A stretch of DNA of 64,000 nt from Flavobacterium poyangense (GTDB lineage Bacteria; Bacteroidota; Bacteroidia; Flavobacteriales; Flavobacteriaceae): positions 471,113 to 535,112 of the forward strand of contig NZ_JAALLN010000001.1 in assembly GCF_011751075.1 (NCBI RefSeq), in the 5' to 3' direction. The position numbers and the translations under genes were made by a program. This document shows positions 38,168-47,416 of this stretch, piece after piece. The stretch's first letter is position 1. The number at the start of each line of letters is the position of its first letter. A model generated the notes under the pieces. That model worked only from the letters and a program-made list of their open reading frames with translations, did no database searches and had not been told where the DNA came from.

Positions 38168-38268
38168 CACGCAGATTAAGCCGATATTTTTGCTTTGTTA
38201 TTTCGATAAAACAATCTGAATAAGTATGCTACCCGAACAATAGCGAACTACTGAAGCAAATCTGCGTA
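38168..38268. repeat. Family A repeat with family B-like insert
   Basis: The left arm CACGCAGATTAAGCCGAT and the right end AAATCTGCGT belong to family A. Between them (38227-38258) lies a degenerate piece of the family B block (GAACAATAGCGAAC then GAAGCA). Flanking CGCAAGGGACGCAAGG and its complement near 38290-38325 add another inverted layer. No gene lies in 37919-38458. Confidence 0.75.
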
Positions 38269-38351
38269 AAAAAATTTCACTGCGAACTTCGCGTAAACCT
38301 TTGCGCTCCTTGCGGTTAAAAAAACTATACATTTCGGCATTAGAAAAACAA

Positions 38352-38440
38352 AAAGACTCTAGCCAAACCTTCAAAGAAGTTCGGCTAAAGCCTTTTTTTC
38401 ACTACTCAATTCTTCCCCCTCGCTAAAACAAGAGGCAATT
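38352..38440. repeat. Family F repeat (GGCTTTAGCC / GGCAATTGA tail)
   Basis: ACTCTAGCCAAACC pairs with GGTTCGGCTAAAG-like sequence around CTTCAAAGAA, then seven T. A second part, CCCCCTCGCTAAAAC..AGAGGCAATTGAT, follows. Other copies are at 48977 and 52261. It lies just past the aconitase gene and can serve as its terminator. Confidence 0.8.
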
Positions 38441-38458
38441 GATTATTTCTAGTATCTA

Positions 38459-40723
38459 TTATGCTTTTCCGGCAGCAATTAAATTTAATGCAGAACCGGC
38501 AACAAACCATCCGATTTGTCCTTCGTTGTAGGTATGGTTTGCCAGAATAACATCTTTGATTCCATCGGCATGAACAAATTCTAATGACAATGGTTTTCCC
38601 GGAGCGAAATCAACTAAATCAATAAAATTAATCGTATCGTTCTCCTGAATTTTATCATAATCTGCTTCATTCGCAAATGTTAGTCCCAAAAGACCTTGTT
38701 TTTTAAGGTTTGTTTCATGAATACGGGCAAATGATTTCACCAGTACCGCTTTAACACCTAAGAAACGTGGCTCCATAGCAGCATGCTCACGTGAAGAACC
38801 TTCTCCGTAGTTGTGATCTCCTACAACAATAGACGGAACTCCGGCCGCTTTATAAGCACGGGCTACAGCAGGAACGGCATCGTATTCTCCGGTTAATTGA
38901 TTTTTAACGGAGTTTGTTTTTTGATTGAATGCATTCACAGCACCAATCAACATATTGTTAGAAATATTATCTAAATGTCCACGGAAACGCAACCATGGTC
39001 CAGCCATAGAAATATGATCTGTAGTACATTTTCCGAATGCTTTGATCAACAATTTAGCCCCTGTGATATTTTTGCCATCCCAGGCATCAAACGGAGCCAG
39101 TAATTGCAAACGTTCCGATGTAGGATTTACCACTACCTGAACCCCTGAACCATCTGCTGCCGGAGCCTGAAAGCCCGGATCTTCTGCGTAAAATCCTTTA
39201 GAAGGCAACTCATCTCCTGTTGGAGCTTCAAGCATTACTTCTTCACCATCTTCGTTGATTAGTTTATCCGTTAGCGGATTAAAACTTAAATCTCCCGCGA
39301 TAGCCATAGCAGTTACCAATTCCGGCGAACCAACAAAAGCTAAAGTATTTGGGTTACCATCTGCACGTTTTGAGAAGTTACGATTGAAAGAATGCACGAT
39401 AGTGTTTCTTTCTTCTTTCTCTGCTCCTTCTCTGTCCCACATACCAATACAAGGTCCGCAAGCGTTAGCAAAAACGGTTGCTCCAATTTTATGAAAAGTT
39501 TCAATAAATCCATCTCTTTCAATAGTAGAACGCACTACCTCTGAACCCGGAGTAATGGTAAACTCGGCTTTCGTTTTTAAGTTTTTAGCAGAAACTTGTT
39601 CTGCTAAAGAGGCTGCACGCGCAATATCTTCGTAAGAGGAATTTGTACAGGAACCTATTAAACCAACCTGAATTTGCAATGGCCAGCCATTTTTGATTGC
39701 TTCCTCTTTCATTTTAGAAATCGGAGTCGCCAAATCCGGAGTAAACGGGCCGTTTAAATGCGGCTCTAATTCTGACAAGTTAATTTCGATTACCTGATCA
39801 AAATACTGTTCCGGGTTAGCGTATACTTCAGGATCTCCTGTTAAATAAGAAGCTACTTTATCTGCAGCATCCGCAACATCTGCTCTGTTTGTAGAACGCA
39901 AATAACGCCCCATAGAAGCATCATAACCAAAAGTTGAAGTTGTAGCTCCAATCTCGGCTCCCATATTACAGATAGTTCCTTTTCCGGTACAGGACATAGA
40001 AGTTGCCCCTTCACCAAAATATTCAACGATAGCACCGGTTCCACCTTTTACAGTAAGAATACCGGCCACTTTAAGAATAACATCTTTAGGAGCTGTCCAA
40101 CCTGATAATTTACCGGTTAGCTTTACTCCAATTAGTTTAGGAAATTTCAATTCCCAGGCCATACCGGACATTACATCTACGGCATCAGCTCCACCAACAC
40201 CAATGGCTACCATTCCTAAACCTCCTGCATTTACAGTATGGGAATCGGTACCAATCATCATTCCTCCGGGGAATGCATAGTTTTCAAGCACTACCTGGTG
40301 AATAATTCCGGCTCCCGGTTTCCAGAAACCAATTCCGTATTTATTAGAAACTGACGACAGAAAATCGAAAACTTCATTACTTTGTGTTTTTGCTCTGGCC
40401 AAATCGGTTGCAGCGTCTACTTTTGCCTGAATCAGGTGATCACAGTGTACCGTAGTAGGAACGGCTACTTTAGATTTACCGGCATGCATAAATTGCAATA
40501 ATGCCATCTGAGCAGTTGCATCCTGACAAGCTACGCGATCGGGTGCAAAATCAACATAATCAACTCCTCTTCCAAACACCTTAGACGGAGTTCCGTCCCA
40601 AAGGTGATTGTACAAAATTTTCTCTGTTAAAGTAAGTGGATGACCAACAATCTTGCGTGCTGCATCAACACGACCCGGCATGTTGTCATACACTTTTTTT
40701 ATCATTTCAATATCGAACGCCAT
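38459..40723 (-). CDS. Aconitate hydratase, mitochondrial type
   Basis: 754 residues from the ATG at 40723; an upstream frame start at 40762 adds 13 lysine-rich residues and is not preferred. It interconverts citrate and isocitrate in the citric acid cycle. The [4Fe-4S] cluster cysteines are in [11 protein letters not shown] and [11 protein letters not shown]. Substrate motifs are [12 protein letters not shown] and [18 protein letters not shown] (swivel domain). The sequence follows the mitochondrial/AcoA-like branch common in Bacteroidota. It lies 122 bases downstream of acnB, with a terminator hairpin between, so the cell has two unrelated-branch aconitases side by side. Confidence 0.95.
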   Translation of the reverse strand: MAFDIEMIKKVYDNMPGRVDAARKIVGHPLTLTEKILYNHLWDGTPSKVFGRGVDYVDFAPDRVACQDATAQMALLQFMHAGKSKVAVPTTVHCDHLIQAKVDAATDLARAKTQSNEVFDFLSSVSNKYGIGFWKPGAGIIHQVVLENYAFPGGMMIGTDSHTVNAGGLGMVAIGVGGADAVDVMSGMAWELKFPKLIGVKLTGKLSGWTAPKDVILKVAGILTVKGGTGAIVEYFGEGATSMSCTGKGTICNMGAEIGATTSTFGYDASMGRYLRSTNRADVADAADKVASYLTGDPEVYANPEQYFDQVIEINLSELEPHLNGPFTPDLATPISKMKEEAIKNGWPLQIQVGLIGSCTNSSYEDIARAASLAEQVSAKNLKTKAEFTITPGSEVVRSTIERDGFIETFHKIGATVFANACGPCIGMWDREGAEKEERNTIVHSFNRNFSKRADGNPNTLAFVGSPELVTAMAIAGDLSFNPLTDKLINEDGEEVMLEAPTGDELPSKGFYAEDPGFQAPAADGSGVQVVVNPTSERLQLLAPFDAWDGKNITGAKLLIKAFGKCTTDHISMAGPWLRFRGHLDNISNNMLIGAVNAFNQKTNSVKNQLTGEYDAVPAVARAYKAAGVPSIVVGDHNYGEGSSREHAAMEPRFLGVKAVLVKSFARIHETNLKKQGLLGLTFANEADYDKIQENDTINFIDLVDFAPGKPLSLEFVHADGIKDVILANHTYNEGQIGWFVAGSALNLIAAGKA

Positions 40724-40790
40724 AAGAATAATTGTTTTTTTGTTTTTTTTTGATCTCCACAAGATACAAAAAATAGAGTAGTTATAAAAG

Positions 40791-40820
40791 AAAAAGCCCG
40801 AGTTTATAACTCGGGCTTTT
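40791..40820. terminator. Strong two-way hairpin between the aconitase genes
   Basis: A 13-base perfect stem, AAAAGCCCGAGTT (40792-40804) and its complement (40808-40820), with a three-base loop and A/T flanks. It should end the acnB transcript, making the downstream aconitase gene dependent on its own promoter or on read-through. Confidence 0.85.
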
Positions 40821-40845
40821 GAAGTATGATTAGCTAATCAGCTGC

Positions 40846-43617
40846 TTATTTTACCAATAGCTTGTGAGAAGGTGCAAATTGAGTTAAATTAATTCCTTGC
40901 ACTGCCACTTTATATTCATCCATTGTTGGAGTTCTTCCCAAAATAGTAGACAAGACAACAACTGGTGTTGACGAAAGTAATGATTCCCCTTTTTTACCCT
41001 CAGCATCTTCAACAACTCTTCCTTGGAAAAGACGAGTAGAAGTTGCCATTACAGTATCTCCTTTAGCTGCTTTTTCCTGGTTCCCCATACATAGGTTACA
41101 ACCCGGACGTTCCAAATACAAAATGTTTTCGTATCCGGTACGTGCTGCTGATTTAGGAGCATTATCGTCAAATTCGAAACCGGAATACTTTTGTAAAACT
41201 TCCCAGTCTCCTTCGGCTTTAAGTTCATCTACAATATTATAAGTAGGTGGCGCCACTACAAGTGGTGCTTTAAACTCAACCTTACCTTGCTGCGCATCGA
41301 TGTTCTTAAGCATTTGAGAAAGAATTTTCAAATCGCCTTTATGAACCATACAAGACCCCACAAAACCAAGGTCTACTTTTTTCACTCCTCCATAAAAAGA
41401 AAGAGGTCTGATGGTATCGTGTGTATATCGTTTAGAAACGTCAGCATTGTTTACATCCGGATCTGCAATCATTGGCTCTGCAATCTGATCCAAATCAACA
41501 ACAACCTCAGCGTAATACTTCGCATTTGCATCCGGAGTCAAAGCAGGTTTTTCTCCTGATCTAATCTCAGCGATTCTTTTGTTTGCTTTATTAATCAATC
41601 CTTGAAGAACGTGCTTGTCGTTATCCATACCTTTATCGATCATGATCTCGATTCTGCTTTTCGCAATCTCCAATGATTCGATCAAAGTATCATCTTCAGA
41701 AATACAAATAGACGCTTTTGCTTTCATCTCTGCAGTCCAGTCTGTAAATGTAAAGGCTTGATCTGCGGTAAGAGTTCCGATATGAACCTCAATGATTTTA
41801 CCTTGAAATACATTCTCTCCTCCAAATTGCTGAAGCATCTGAGCCTGAGTAGCATGAACGACATCACGGAAATCCATATAGCCTTTCATATCTCCTTTGA
41901 AAGTCACTTTTACTGATTCCGGAATTGGCATTGAAGCCTCACCCGTAGCAAGCGCAAGAGCAACTGTTCCTGAGTCAGCACCAAAAGCAACCCCTTTAGA
42001 CATTCTGGTATGAGAGTCACCACCAATAATGATAGCCCACTCGTCTACAGTAATATCATTCAAAACTTTATGAATTACATCGGTCATAGAATGGTAAACG
42101 CCTTTCGGGTCACGAGCTGTGATCAAACCAAAATCGTTCATAAATTTCATAAGTCTAGGGATATTAGCCTTAGATTTATTATCCCAAACTGAAGCCGTAT
42201 GACAACCTGATTGGTAAGCACCGTCAACAATTGGAGAAATCACAGTAGCAGCCATAGACTCTAATTCCTGAGAAGTCATAAGTCCTGTTGTATCTTGTGA
42301 ACCTACAATATTTACTTCTACACGAACATCTGACCCTGCATGTAAAACTTTACCCGGAGTAGTACCAACCGCGTTTTTATTAAATATTTTTTCTACTGCT
42401 GTTAAACCTTGTCCCTCAATAGAAACTTCTTTTGAAGGAGCAAATACAGGTACAACATCAACACCAAGTGTCTTAGAAGCTAATGTTTGAAGTTTTTTTC
42501 CAAAAACAATAGCATATGATCCACCGGCTTTTATAAATTCAACTTTCTGAGGAGTAAAGGCTTTAGCAATATCAATTAATTCCTCATCACCCTTATAAAG
42601 TTTCTTTTTCTTTGTATTAATAGTAAGAACAGTACCTGTAGCAACAGAGTACACTTCCTCTAAAATCGGATCACCACTTTCATTACGAAGAGGCTCACCA
42701 TTTTCATCCAGTTTTTTTACCCAGTTTTTAAGGTCAAGACCAATACCACCTGTAACATCAACAGTTGTAAGGAAGATCGGAGAGATACCGTTTGTTCCTG
42801 CTACAATTGGAGCAATATTAATAAACGGAACATATGGACTTGCTTGTTTACCACTCCAAAGTGCCACATTGTTTACCCCTGACATTCTTGATGAACCTAC
42901 ACCCATCGTCCCTTTTTCAGCAATTAACATCACACTTTTATCAGGGTGCTGTGCTTGCAATGCTTTGATTTCCTCTTGTGCCTGAGGAGAAATCAAACAT
43001 TTACCGTGAAGTTCACGATCTGATCTGGAGTGCGCCTGATTACCCGGAGAAAGTAAATCGGTTGAAATATCTCCTTCTCCCGCGATATAAGTAACTATTT
43101 TAATTTCTTCTGCTACGTCCGGAAGTTTTGTAAAGAACTCCGCCTTAGCATAACTTTCTAAAATTTCTTTTGCTGTTTCGTTACCACTTTTGAAAGCTTC
43201 CACTAAACGATCTGTATCTGCTTCGTAAAGGAAAACCTGAGTTTTAAGAACCTTTGCTGCTTCTTTTGCAATAGCAACATCGCTACCTAAAGCTAAATCA
43301 AGTAAGACCTTAATCGAAGGCCCACCTTTCATATGCGATAACAATTCAAATGCAAAAGCAGGTGTGATTTCTTTCACTACAGCTGTACCAAGAATAATTT
43401 CTTTTAAAAACTTAGCTTTCTCACCAGCTGCACTAGTAGTTCCGGGAACTGTATTATAAATAAAGAATTTAAGAGAATCCTCGCGATTGGCGTTATCCAA
43501 ATCTTTAATTTGTGCGATGATTTCGCTTAGTAATTCAGCACCATCGATTGGCTTCGGGTGAAGTCCCTGACCTTTTCTTTCTTCGATCTCTTTAAGGTAA
43601 TCGTTATACGTATTCAT
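40846..43617 (-). CDS. acnB: Bifunctional aconitate hydratase 2 / 2-methylisocitrate dehydratase
   Basis: A 923-residue AcnB-type enzyme (E. coli 865) with the N-terminal HEAT-like domain (residues 1-160), swivel domain (GEGDISTDLLSPGNQAHSRSD near 174) and catalytic domains. Cluster cysteines are in GFVGSCMVHKGD and RPGCNLCMGNQ; IIGGDSHTRMSKGVAFGADSG is the family signature. It is longer than the E. coli enzyme because of an insert around residues 310-350 (NWVKKLDENGEPLRNESGDP). Reading leftward, it precedes the second aconitase. AcnB enzymes can also process 2-methylcitrate from propionate; no prp genes are nearby. Confidence 0.96.
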   Translation of the reverse strand: MNTYNDYLKEIEERKGQGLHPKPIDGAELLSEIIAQIKDLDNANREDSLKFFIYNTVPGTTSAAGEKAKFLKEIILGTAVVKEITPAFAFELLSHMKGGPSIKVLLDLALGSDVAIAKEAAKVLKTQVFLYEADTDRLVEAFKSGNETAKEILESYAKAEFFTKLPDVAEEIKIVTYIAGEGDISTDLLSPGNQAHSRSDRELHGKCLISPQAQEEIKALQAQHPDKSVMLIAEKGTMGVGSSRMSGVNNVALWSGKQASPYVPFINIAPIVAGTNGISPIFLTTVDVTGGIGLDLKNWVKKLDENGEPLRNESGDPILEEVYSVATGTVLTINTKKKKLYKGDEELIDIAKAFTPQKVEFIKAGGSYAIVFGKKLQTLASKTLGVDVVPVFAPSKEVSIEGQGLTAVEKIFNKNAVGTTPGKVLHAGSDVRVEVNIVGSQDTTGLMTSQELESMAATVISPIVDGAYQSGCHTASVWDNKSKANIPRLMKFMNDFGLITARDPKGVYHSMTDVIHKVLNDITVDEWAIIIGGDSHTRMSKGVAFGADSGTVALALATGEASMPIPESVKVTFKGDMKGYMDFRDVVHATQAQMLQQFGGENVFQGKIIEVHIGTLTADQAFTFTDWTAEMKAKASICISEDDTLIESLEIAKSRIEIMIDKGMDNDKHVLQGLINKANKRIAEIRSGEKPALTPDANAKYYAEVVVDLDQIAEPMIADPDVNNADVSKRYTHDTIRPLSFYGGVKKVDLGFVGSCMVHKGDLKILSQMLKNIDAQQGKVEFKAPLVVAPPTYNIVDELKAEGDWEVLQKYSGFEFDDNAPKSAARTGYENILYLERPGCNLCMGNQEKAAKGDTVMATSTRLFQGRVVEDAEGKKGESLLSSTPVVVLSTILGRTPTMDEYKVAVQGINLTQFAPSHKLLVK

Positions 43618-43649
43618 AATATATAGAAGTCTTTTTGTTTTTTTGTATG

Positions 43650-43657
43650 CAAATTTA
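43650..43657 (-). promoter_or_regulatory. -7 box of acnB
   Basis: The minus strand reads TAAATTTG, a perfect TAnnTTTG match, 33 bases before the start codon. No TTG lies at the expected -33 distance. Confidence 0.5.
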
Positions 43658-44085
43658 AATATTAAAGACGAGAATTAAAAAAAATACAATAGAAGTCGGC
43701 TTTTCAAAAGTTATTATTGCTAAAAAACGATTTTGACTGCTGTTTTTTGCCGAAATTTCAATTTTGTATTAAAAAAATGATTTATTACTATTTTAAAATC
43801 CTTTCTTTATTAAAGTCGAAATCCGGTGTTACAGACTAAGGTCATTTTAGGGCCTTTTTAAGTAAAGAACCTTTCTAAATTAGCATTTACAACGTTATAG
43901 TTGGTTATTTAGCCCTCTCATTGTCTTTATTCTTCAAGGAGCAATACAGAAACTTTTGGAGGAATTAAAAACTCTTAGCTTTTCGTGTATTTAACCGCAA
44001 GGGGCGCGAAGGTTTTACGCTAAGGTCGCAAGGTTTTAATCATAGGATACTGTTTTTGCTAGCTGAGTTGTAAAGTTTTTGATCG

Positions 44086-44185
44086 TGTCATTTCGACGTA
44101 GGAGAAATCGCAACTGAAACTCCACAAAGAATGTCGCTAATCTATGTCGAATACTGGATGTGATTTCTCCTGTGTTGAAATGACA
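44086..44185. repeat. 100-base imperfect palindrome (TGTCATTTCGAC)
   Basis: The left arm begins TGTCATTTCGACGTAGGAGA and the right arm ends with the complement (CTCCTGTGTTGAAATGACA). Central words CGCAACTGAAACTCC and CTGGATGTGATT extend partial pairing. It is a single copy in this window. The rest of the 43618-44412 gap holds CCGCAAGG words (43994-44035), the family A copy and a terminator; no gene. Confidence 0.8.
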
Positions 44186-44245
44186 ATTACAAAGGCAATT
44201 AAATAACAATTAAAAACAATATGCTCGCAGAGTCGCAAAGTTTCT

Positions 44246-44325
44246 CTCGCAGATCTAGCAGATTTATTCAAATTATTTATATCGAAATAACAAAACAAAA
44301 AAATCAGCATAATCTGCTAAATCTG
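44246..44325. repeat. Family A inverted repeat
   Basis: CTCGCAGATCTAGCAGATT (left) faces AATCTGCTAAATCTGCGTG (right) across an A-rich loop; preceded by GCTCGCAGAGTCGCAAAG (44224-44241). Confidence 0.82.
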
Positions 44326-44355
44326 CGTGCAAAAGACTTTTCTTTGCGCTTAAAA

Positions 44356-44394
44356 AAAAGCCCAAACCGGAAGTACTTATCAGTTTGGGCTTTT
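44356..44394 (-). terminator. Terminator of the moxR gene
   Basis: AAAAGCCCAAAC (44356-44367) pairs with GTTTGGGCTTTT (44383-44394); the minus-strand transcript then runs into T. It lies 19 bases past the moxR stop. Confidence 0.88.
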
Positions 44395-44412
44395 AGCTAT
44401 TTTACAACTAAA

Positions 44413-45366
44413 TTACATTAGTTTTTTTATAATTATCTCTTCTGTGATTCCTTCGGCATCAGCTTTGTAGTTTTTAATGATACGATGTCTTAGAATTCCG
44501 GTTGCGACCGCTTTTACATCTTCAATATCCGGAGAAAATTTACCATTAAAAGCAGCATGTGCTTTCGCAGCCAAAATTAGATTTTGAGAGGCTCTTGGTC
44601 CTGCTCCCCAATCCAGATAATTTTTCACAAAATCATTTGACAAGGCGTTATCCGGTCTTGTTTTACTAACCAAAGTTACGGCATACTCCACCACATTGTC
44701 TGCTACAGGAATTCTGCGAATCAAATGTTGGAAATCGATAATTTCCTGTCCTGTAAACAACGGATTAATATCCGTTTTACTATCAGAGGTCGTGCGTTTT
44801 ACCACCTGTACTTCTTCTTCGAAACTAGGATATTCTAATTTTATTGCAAACATAAAACGATCCAACTGCGCTTCCGGCAACGGATAGGTACCTTCCTGTT
44901 CAATTGGGTTTTGTGTTGCCAAAACAAAATAAGGCAAATCTAACTTATGATTTTCACCGGCAATCGTCACCGAACGTTCCTGCATCGCTTCAAGCAAAGC
45001 AGCCTGCGTTTTAGGCGGAGTTCTGTTAATCTCATCTGCCAGAATAATATTAGAGAAAATCGGACCTTTAATAAATTTAAACTTCCTGCTTTCATCTAAA
45101 ATTTCACTTCCCAAAATATCCGAAGGCATTAAGTCAGGTGTAAATTGAATTCTTTTAAAATCTAAACCTAAAGCTTGCGACAAAGTATTAATCAATAATG
45201 TTTTTGCCAATCCCGGCACACCTATTAAAAGTGCGTGTCCACCGGAAAAAATACAGATCAAAATCTGATCGATAACCTCGTCCTGGCCTACAATAATTTT
45301 CGCTATTTCTATTTTTAATTCATTTCTTTTTTGAACTAAATTGTGAATTGCTGTTACGTCAGACAT
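44413..45366 (-). CDS. MoxR-family AAA+ ATPase
   Basis: A 317-residue ATPase with Walker A GVPGLAKT (about residues 48-55), Walker B IILADEINRTPPKTQ (near 108) and sensor 1 ATQNPIEQEGTYPLPEAQLDRF (near 152). MoxR proteins act as chaperones for assembly of enzymes or membrane complexes, often with a VWA-domain protein; none is within the window. It follows a SurA-type isomerase gene after 77 bases and a two-way hairpin, in the same direction. This pairing is common in Flavobacteriia; whether it is functional is unknown. Confidence 0.94.
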   Translation of the reverse strand: MSDVTAIHNLVQKRNELKIEIAKIIVGQDEVIDQILICIFSGGHALLIGVPGLAKTLLINTLSQALGLDFKRIQFTPDLMPSDILGSEILDESRKFKFIKGPIFSNIILADEINRTPPKTQAALLEAMQERSVTIAGENHKLDLPYFVLATQNPIEQEGTYPLPEAQLDRFMFAIKLEYPSFEEEVQVVKRTTSDSKTDINPLFTGQEIIDFQHLIRRIPVADNVVEYAVTLVSKTRPDNALSNDFVKNYLDWGAGPRASQNLILAAKAHAAFNGKFSPDIEDVKAVATGILRHRIIKNYKADAEGITEEIIIKKLM

Positions 45367-45385
45367 TTAAATATATTTTAAAATT

Positions 45386-45427
45386 AAAAAGAGTTAGTTC
45401 TATGAATTCATAAAACTAACTCTTTTT
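45386..45427. terminator. Two-way hairpin between moxR and the isomerase gene
   Basis: GAGTTAGTT (45391-45399) pairs with AACTAACTC (45414-45422), with A-run and T-run flanks on both sides. Confidence 0.8.
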
Positions 45428-45443
45428 ATTTATTTAATAAAAA

Positions 45444-46874
45444 TTATTTTTTCAACCAATTGTTTGTGAAAGTACAATCTCTATATTCTCCAATAATCTT
45501 AATATAGGTGTCTTTAATTTTGGTATCAAACCATTTGGCAATCGCGCTGATTTGTTTTTCTTTTAATGCTAATTCTTTAATCTTCGTATAATCTTTAGCA
45601 TAATCAGCTGTATGCTCGTCAATTCTATTGGTAACGGTAATCAGCTTGTATGTCTTTTTACCTTTATCGTCTGTATTTAAAAGTGGCTGAGAAATTTCAT
45701 CGTCTTTCAAATTAGAAACCTGGCTATACAAAGTAGGATCCATTTTAGTCAATTCGAAACGAGTATCCTGTGTATTAGGGTTCACTAACGTTCCTCCATT
45801 TGCTCTGGTCTCTTTTTCGTCAGATTCTGTTCTTGCAGCATCAGCAAACGAAATTTCTTTATTGATTATTTTGTTTCTAACATTTGTAATTCGCTCTTTA
45901 GCTTCTTTTAAAGCATCCTCAGATACCGTTGGTGAAATCAAAATGTGTCTTAATTCTACTTCCTGACCTTTAATTTTATCCACCATGATAATATGAAAAC
46001 CAAAAGTAGTTTCAAATGGTTCAGAGATTTCTCCCTGCTGCAAACTAAAAGCAACGTCCTTAAATTCTTTTACAAAAGGTGTTTTTCTGGTCATTTTATA
46101 ATAACCTCCATTTGGTGAAGATCCCGGATCCTGCGAATACAAAACCGCTTTGGTAGCAAAACTGGAACCCTCTAAAACATCTTTTCTGATTGCATTTAAT
46201 CTGTCTTTCACTTTTTGCTTATCTGCATCTGACACTTTAGGCTCTACAACAATTTGCGCCACTTCCATTTCAGCTCCAAAAGTTGGCAACTGATCTTTTG
46301 GTATTTTTTTGAAGAAATTACGAACCTCTTCCGGAGTAATTTCTACAGCATCAACAATTTTTTTGGTCATTTCTGACGCTAATTTTTGCTCTTTTAAGAT
46401 ATCCGCAAAATACGTTTTAAATTCTTCTACCGAATTTTTCTTGTAATACGCTACTACTTTATTAATATCACCAACTTGTTGGGTCATATAATTCAAACGC
46501 TCTTCCATCATACCTCTTATCTCGGCATCACTTACAATAATACTATCCTGAATAGCCTGATGTGCATACAATTTATCTTCTAACAGTTTACCAAGCATCT
46601 GGCATCTGGTAATATCTTTTACAGAACCACCCTGAGCACTGATTTCCAAAAATCCCTTGTCAATATCTGAGTCTAAAACAATATAATCTCCTACAGTAGC
46701 AATAATACCATCGATTTTTCGCTTCTGCCCTGAAGGCACTTCAGCTGGTTTTTCAGCCACAACATCTTTAATTATTTCCTGTGCAGTAATGACAGAGTTG
46801 AAAAAAAGTAAAAAACACATTGTTAACCCAAACCTGTAATCAATCGTTTTTAGCTGTAATTTTTTTAATAACAT
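45444..46874 (-). CDS. SurA-type periplasmic peptidyl-prolyl isomerase
   Basis: A 476-residue secreted chaperone. A signal sequence is at the N terminus (hydrophobic FGLTMCFLLFFNSVITAQ, residues 15-32). A SurA N-like helical domain (IATVGDYIVLDSDIDKGF, then LLEDKLYAHQAI) is followed by two parvulin domains, with EVAQIVVEPKVSDADKQKV near 203 and ELRHILISPTVSEDALKEA near 310. It should help outer-membrane proteins fold in the periplasm. The first ATG fits with a somewhat long signal peptide; a later ATG at residue 19 (MCFLLFF) is possible but leaves a very short one. Confidence 0.92.
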   Translation of the reverse strand: MLLKKLQLKTIDYRFGLTMCFLLFFNSVITAQEIIKDVVAEKPAEVPSGQKRKIDGIIATVGDYIVLDSDIDKGFLEISAQGGSVKDITRCQMLGKLLEDKLYAHQAIQDSIIVSDAEIRGMMEERLNYMTQQVGDINKVVAYYKKNSVEEFKTYFADILKEQKLASEMTKKIVDAVEITPEEVRNFFKKIPKDQLPTFGAEMEVAQIVVEPKVSDADKQKVKDRLNAIRKDVLEGSSFATKAVLYSQDPGSSPNGGYYKMTRKTPFVKEFKDVAFSLQQGEISEPFETTFGFHIIMVDKIKGQEVELRHILISPTVSEDALKEAKERITNVRNKIINKEISFADAARTESDEKETRANGGTLVNPNTQDTRFELTKMDPTLYSQVSNLKDDEISQPLLNTDDKGKKTYKLITVTNRIDEHTADYAKDYTKIKELALKEKQISAIAKWFDTKIKDTYIKIIGEYRDCTFTNNWLKK

Positions 46875-47416
46875 TATTTTAAATTTAATTTGAATGTAAA
46901 GATCTTGCTTTAAAATTTCATTTGTAAATCGAGCCGTAATTCAATATCTATTACCTGAATTCTCAGACAATAGCACCTAATCAGGAGCTGATTTCTTTTA
47001 ACTTATAACGAACAAAAATAACAATTCAATTACATAATACAACTATCGGCTATACTATTAACAAAAAATTATATGATAACTCTTAAATCCGACAAATAAA
47101 GTGCTGTTTATGAATATAAAAACCTTTAAAAAAAGAGCGCAAAAATTACCAATTACGAAATAGGCTTATACTTTCATCCAAATTATCTTTAATAATCCAT
47201 AATTAACTATTTATCAGTGAAATAAAAAAAAGTTTTCAACACTACAACGTTTTCGCGATACAGATATTTCCGGATACTTAAAATCGGAGCAAAAAACACC
47301 TACTTTAGATAGGTAATCGATAATTTATACGCTTAAAAATTGCGAATATTTCTGTTTTTAAATCCTATAAATTACAATTGCAACTTTATTAACGTAACCA
47401 AACCAAATCCTTAATT
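46875..47416 (+). promoter_or_regulatory. Long divergent leader upstream of the amylase gene
   Basis: No gene seen. A central ACAACGTTTTCGCGA (47245-47259) contains the AACGTT core seen in LacI-family operators. ACCTACTTTAGATAGGT (47289-47305) is a short palindrome. No convincing promoter pair was found on either strand. Confidence 0.35.
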
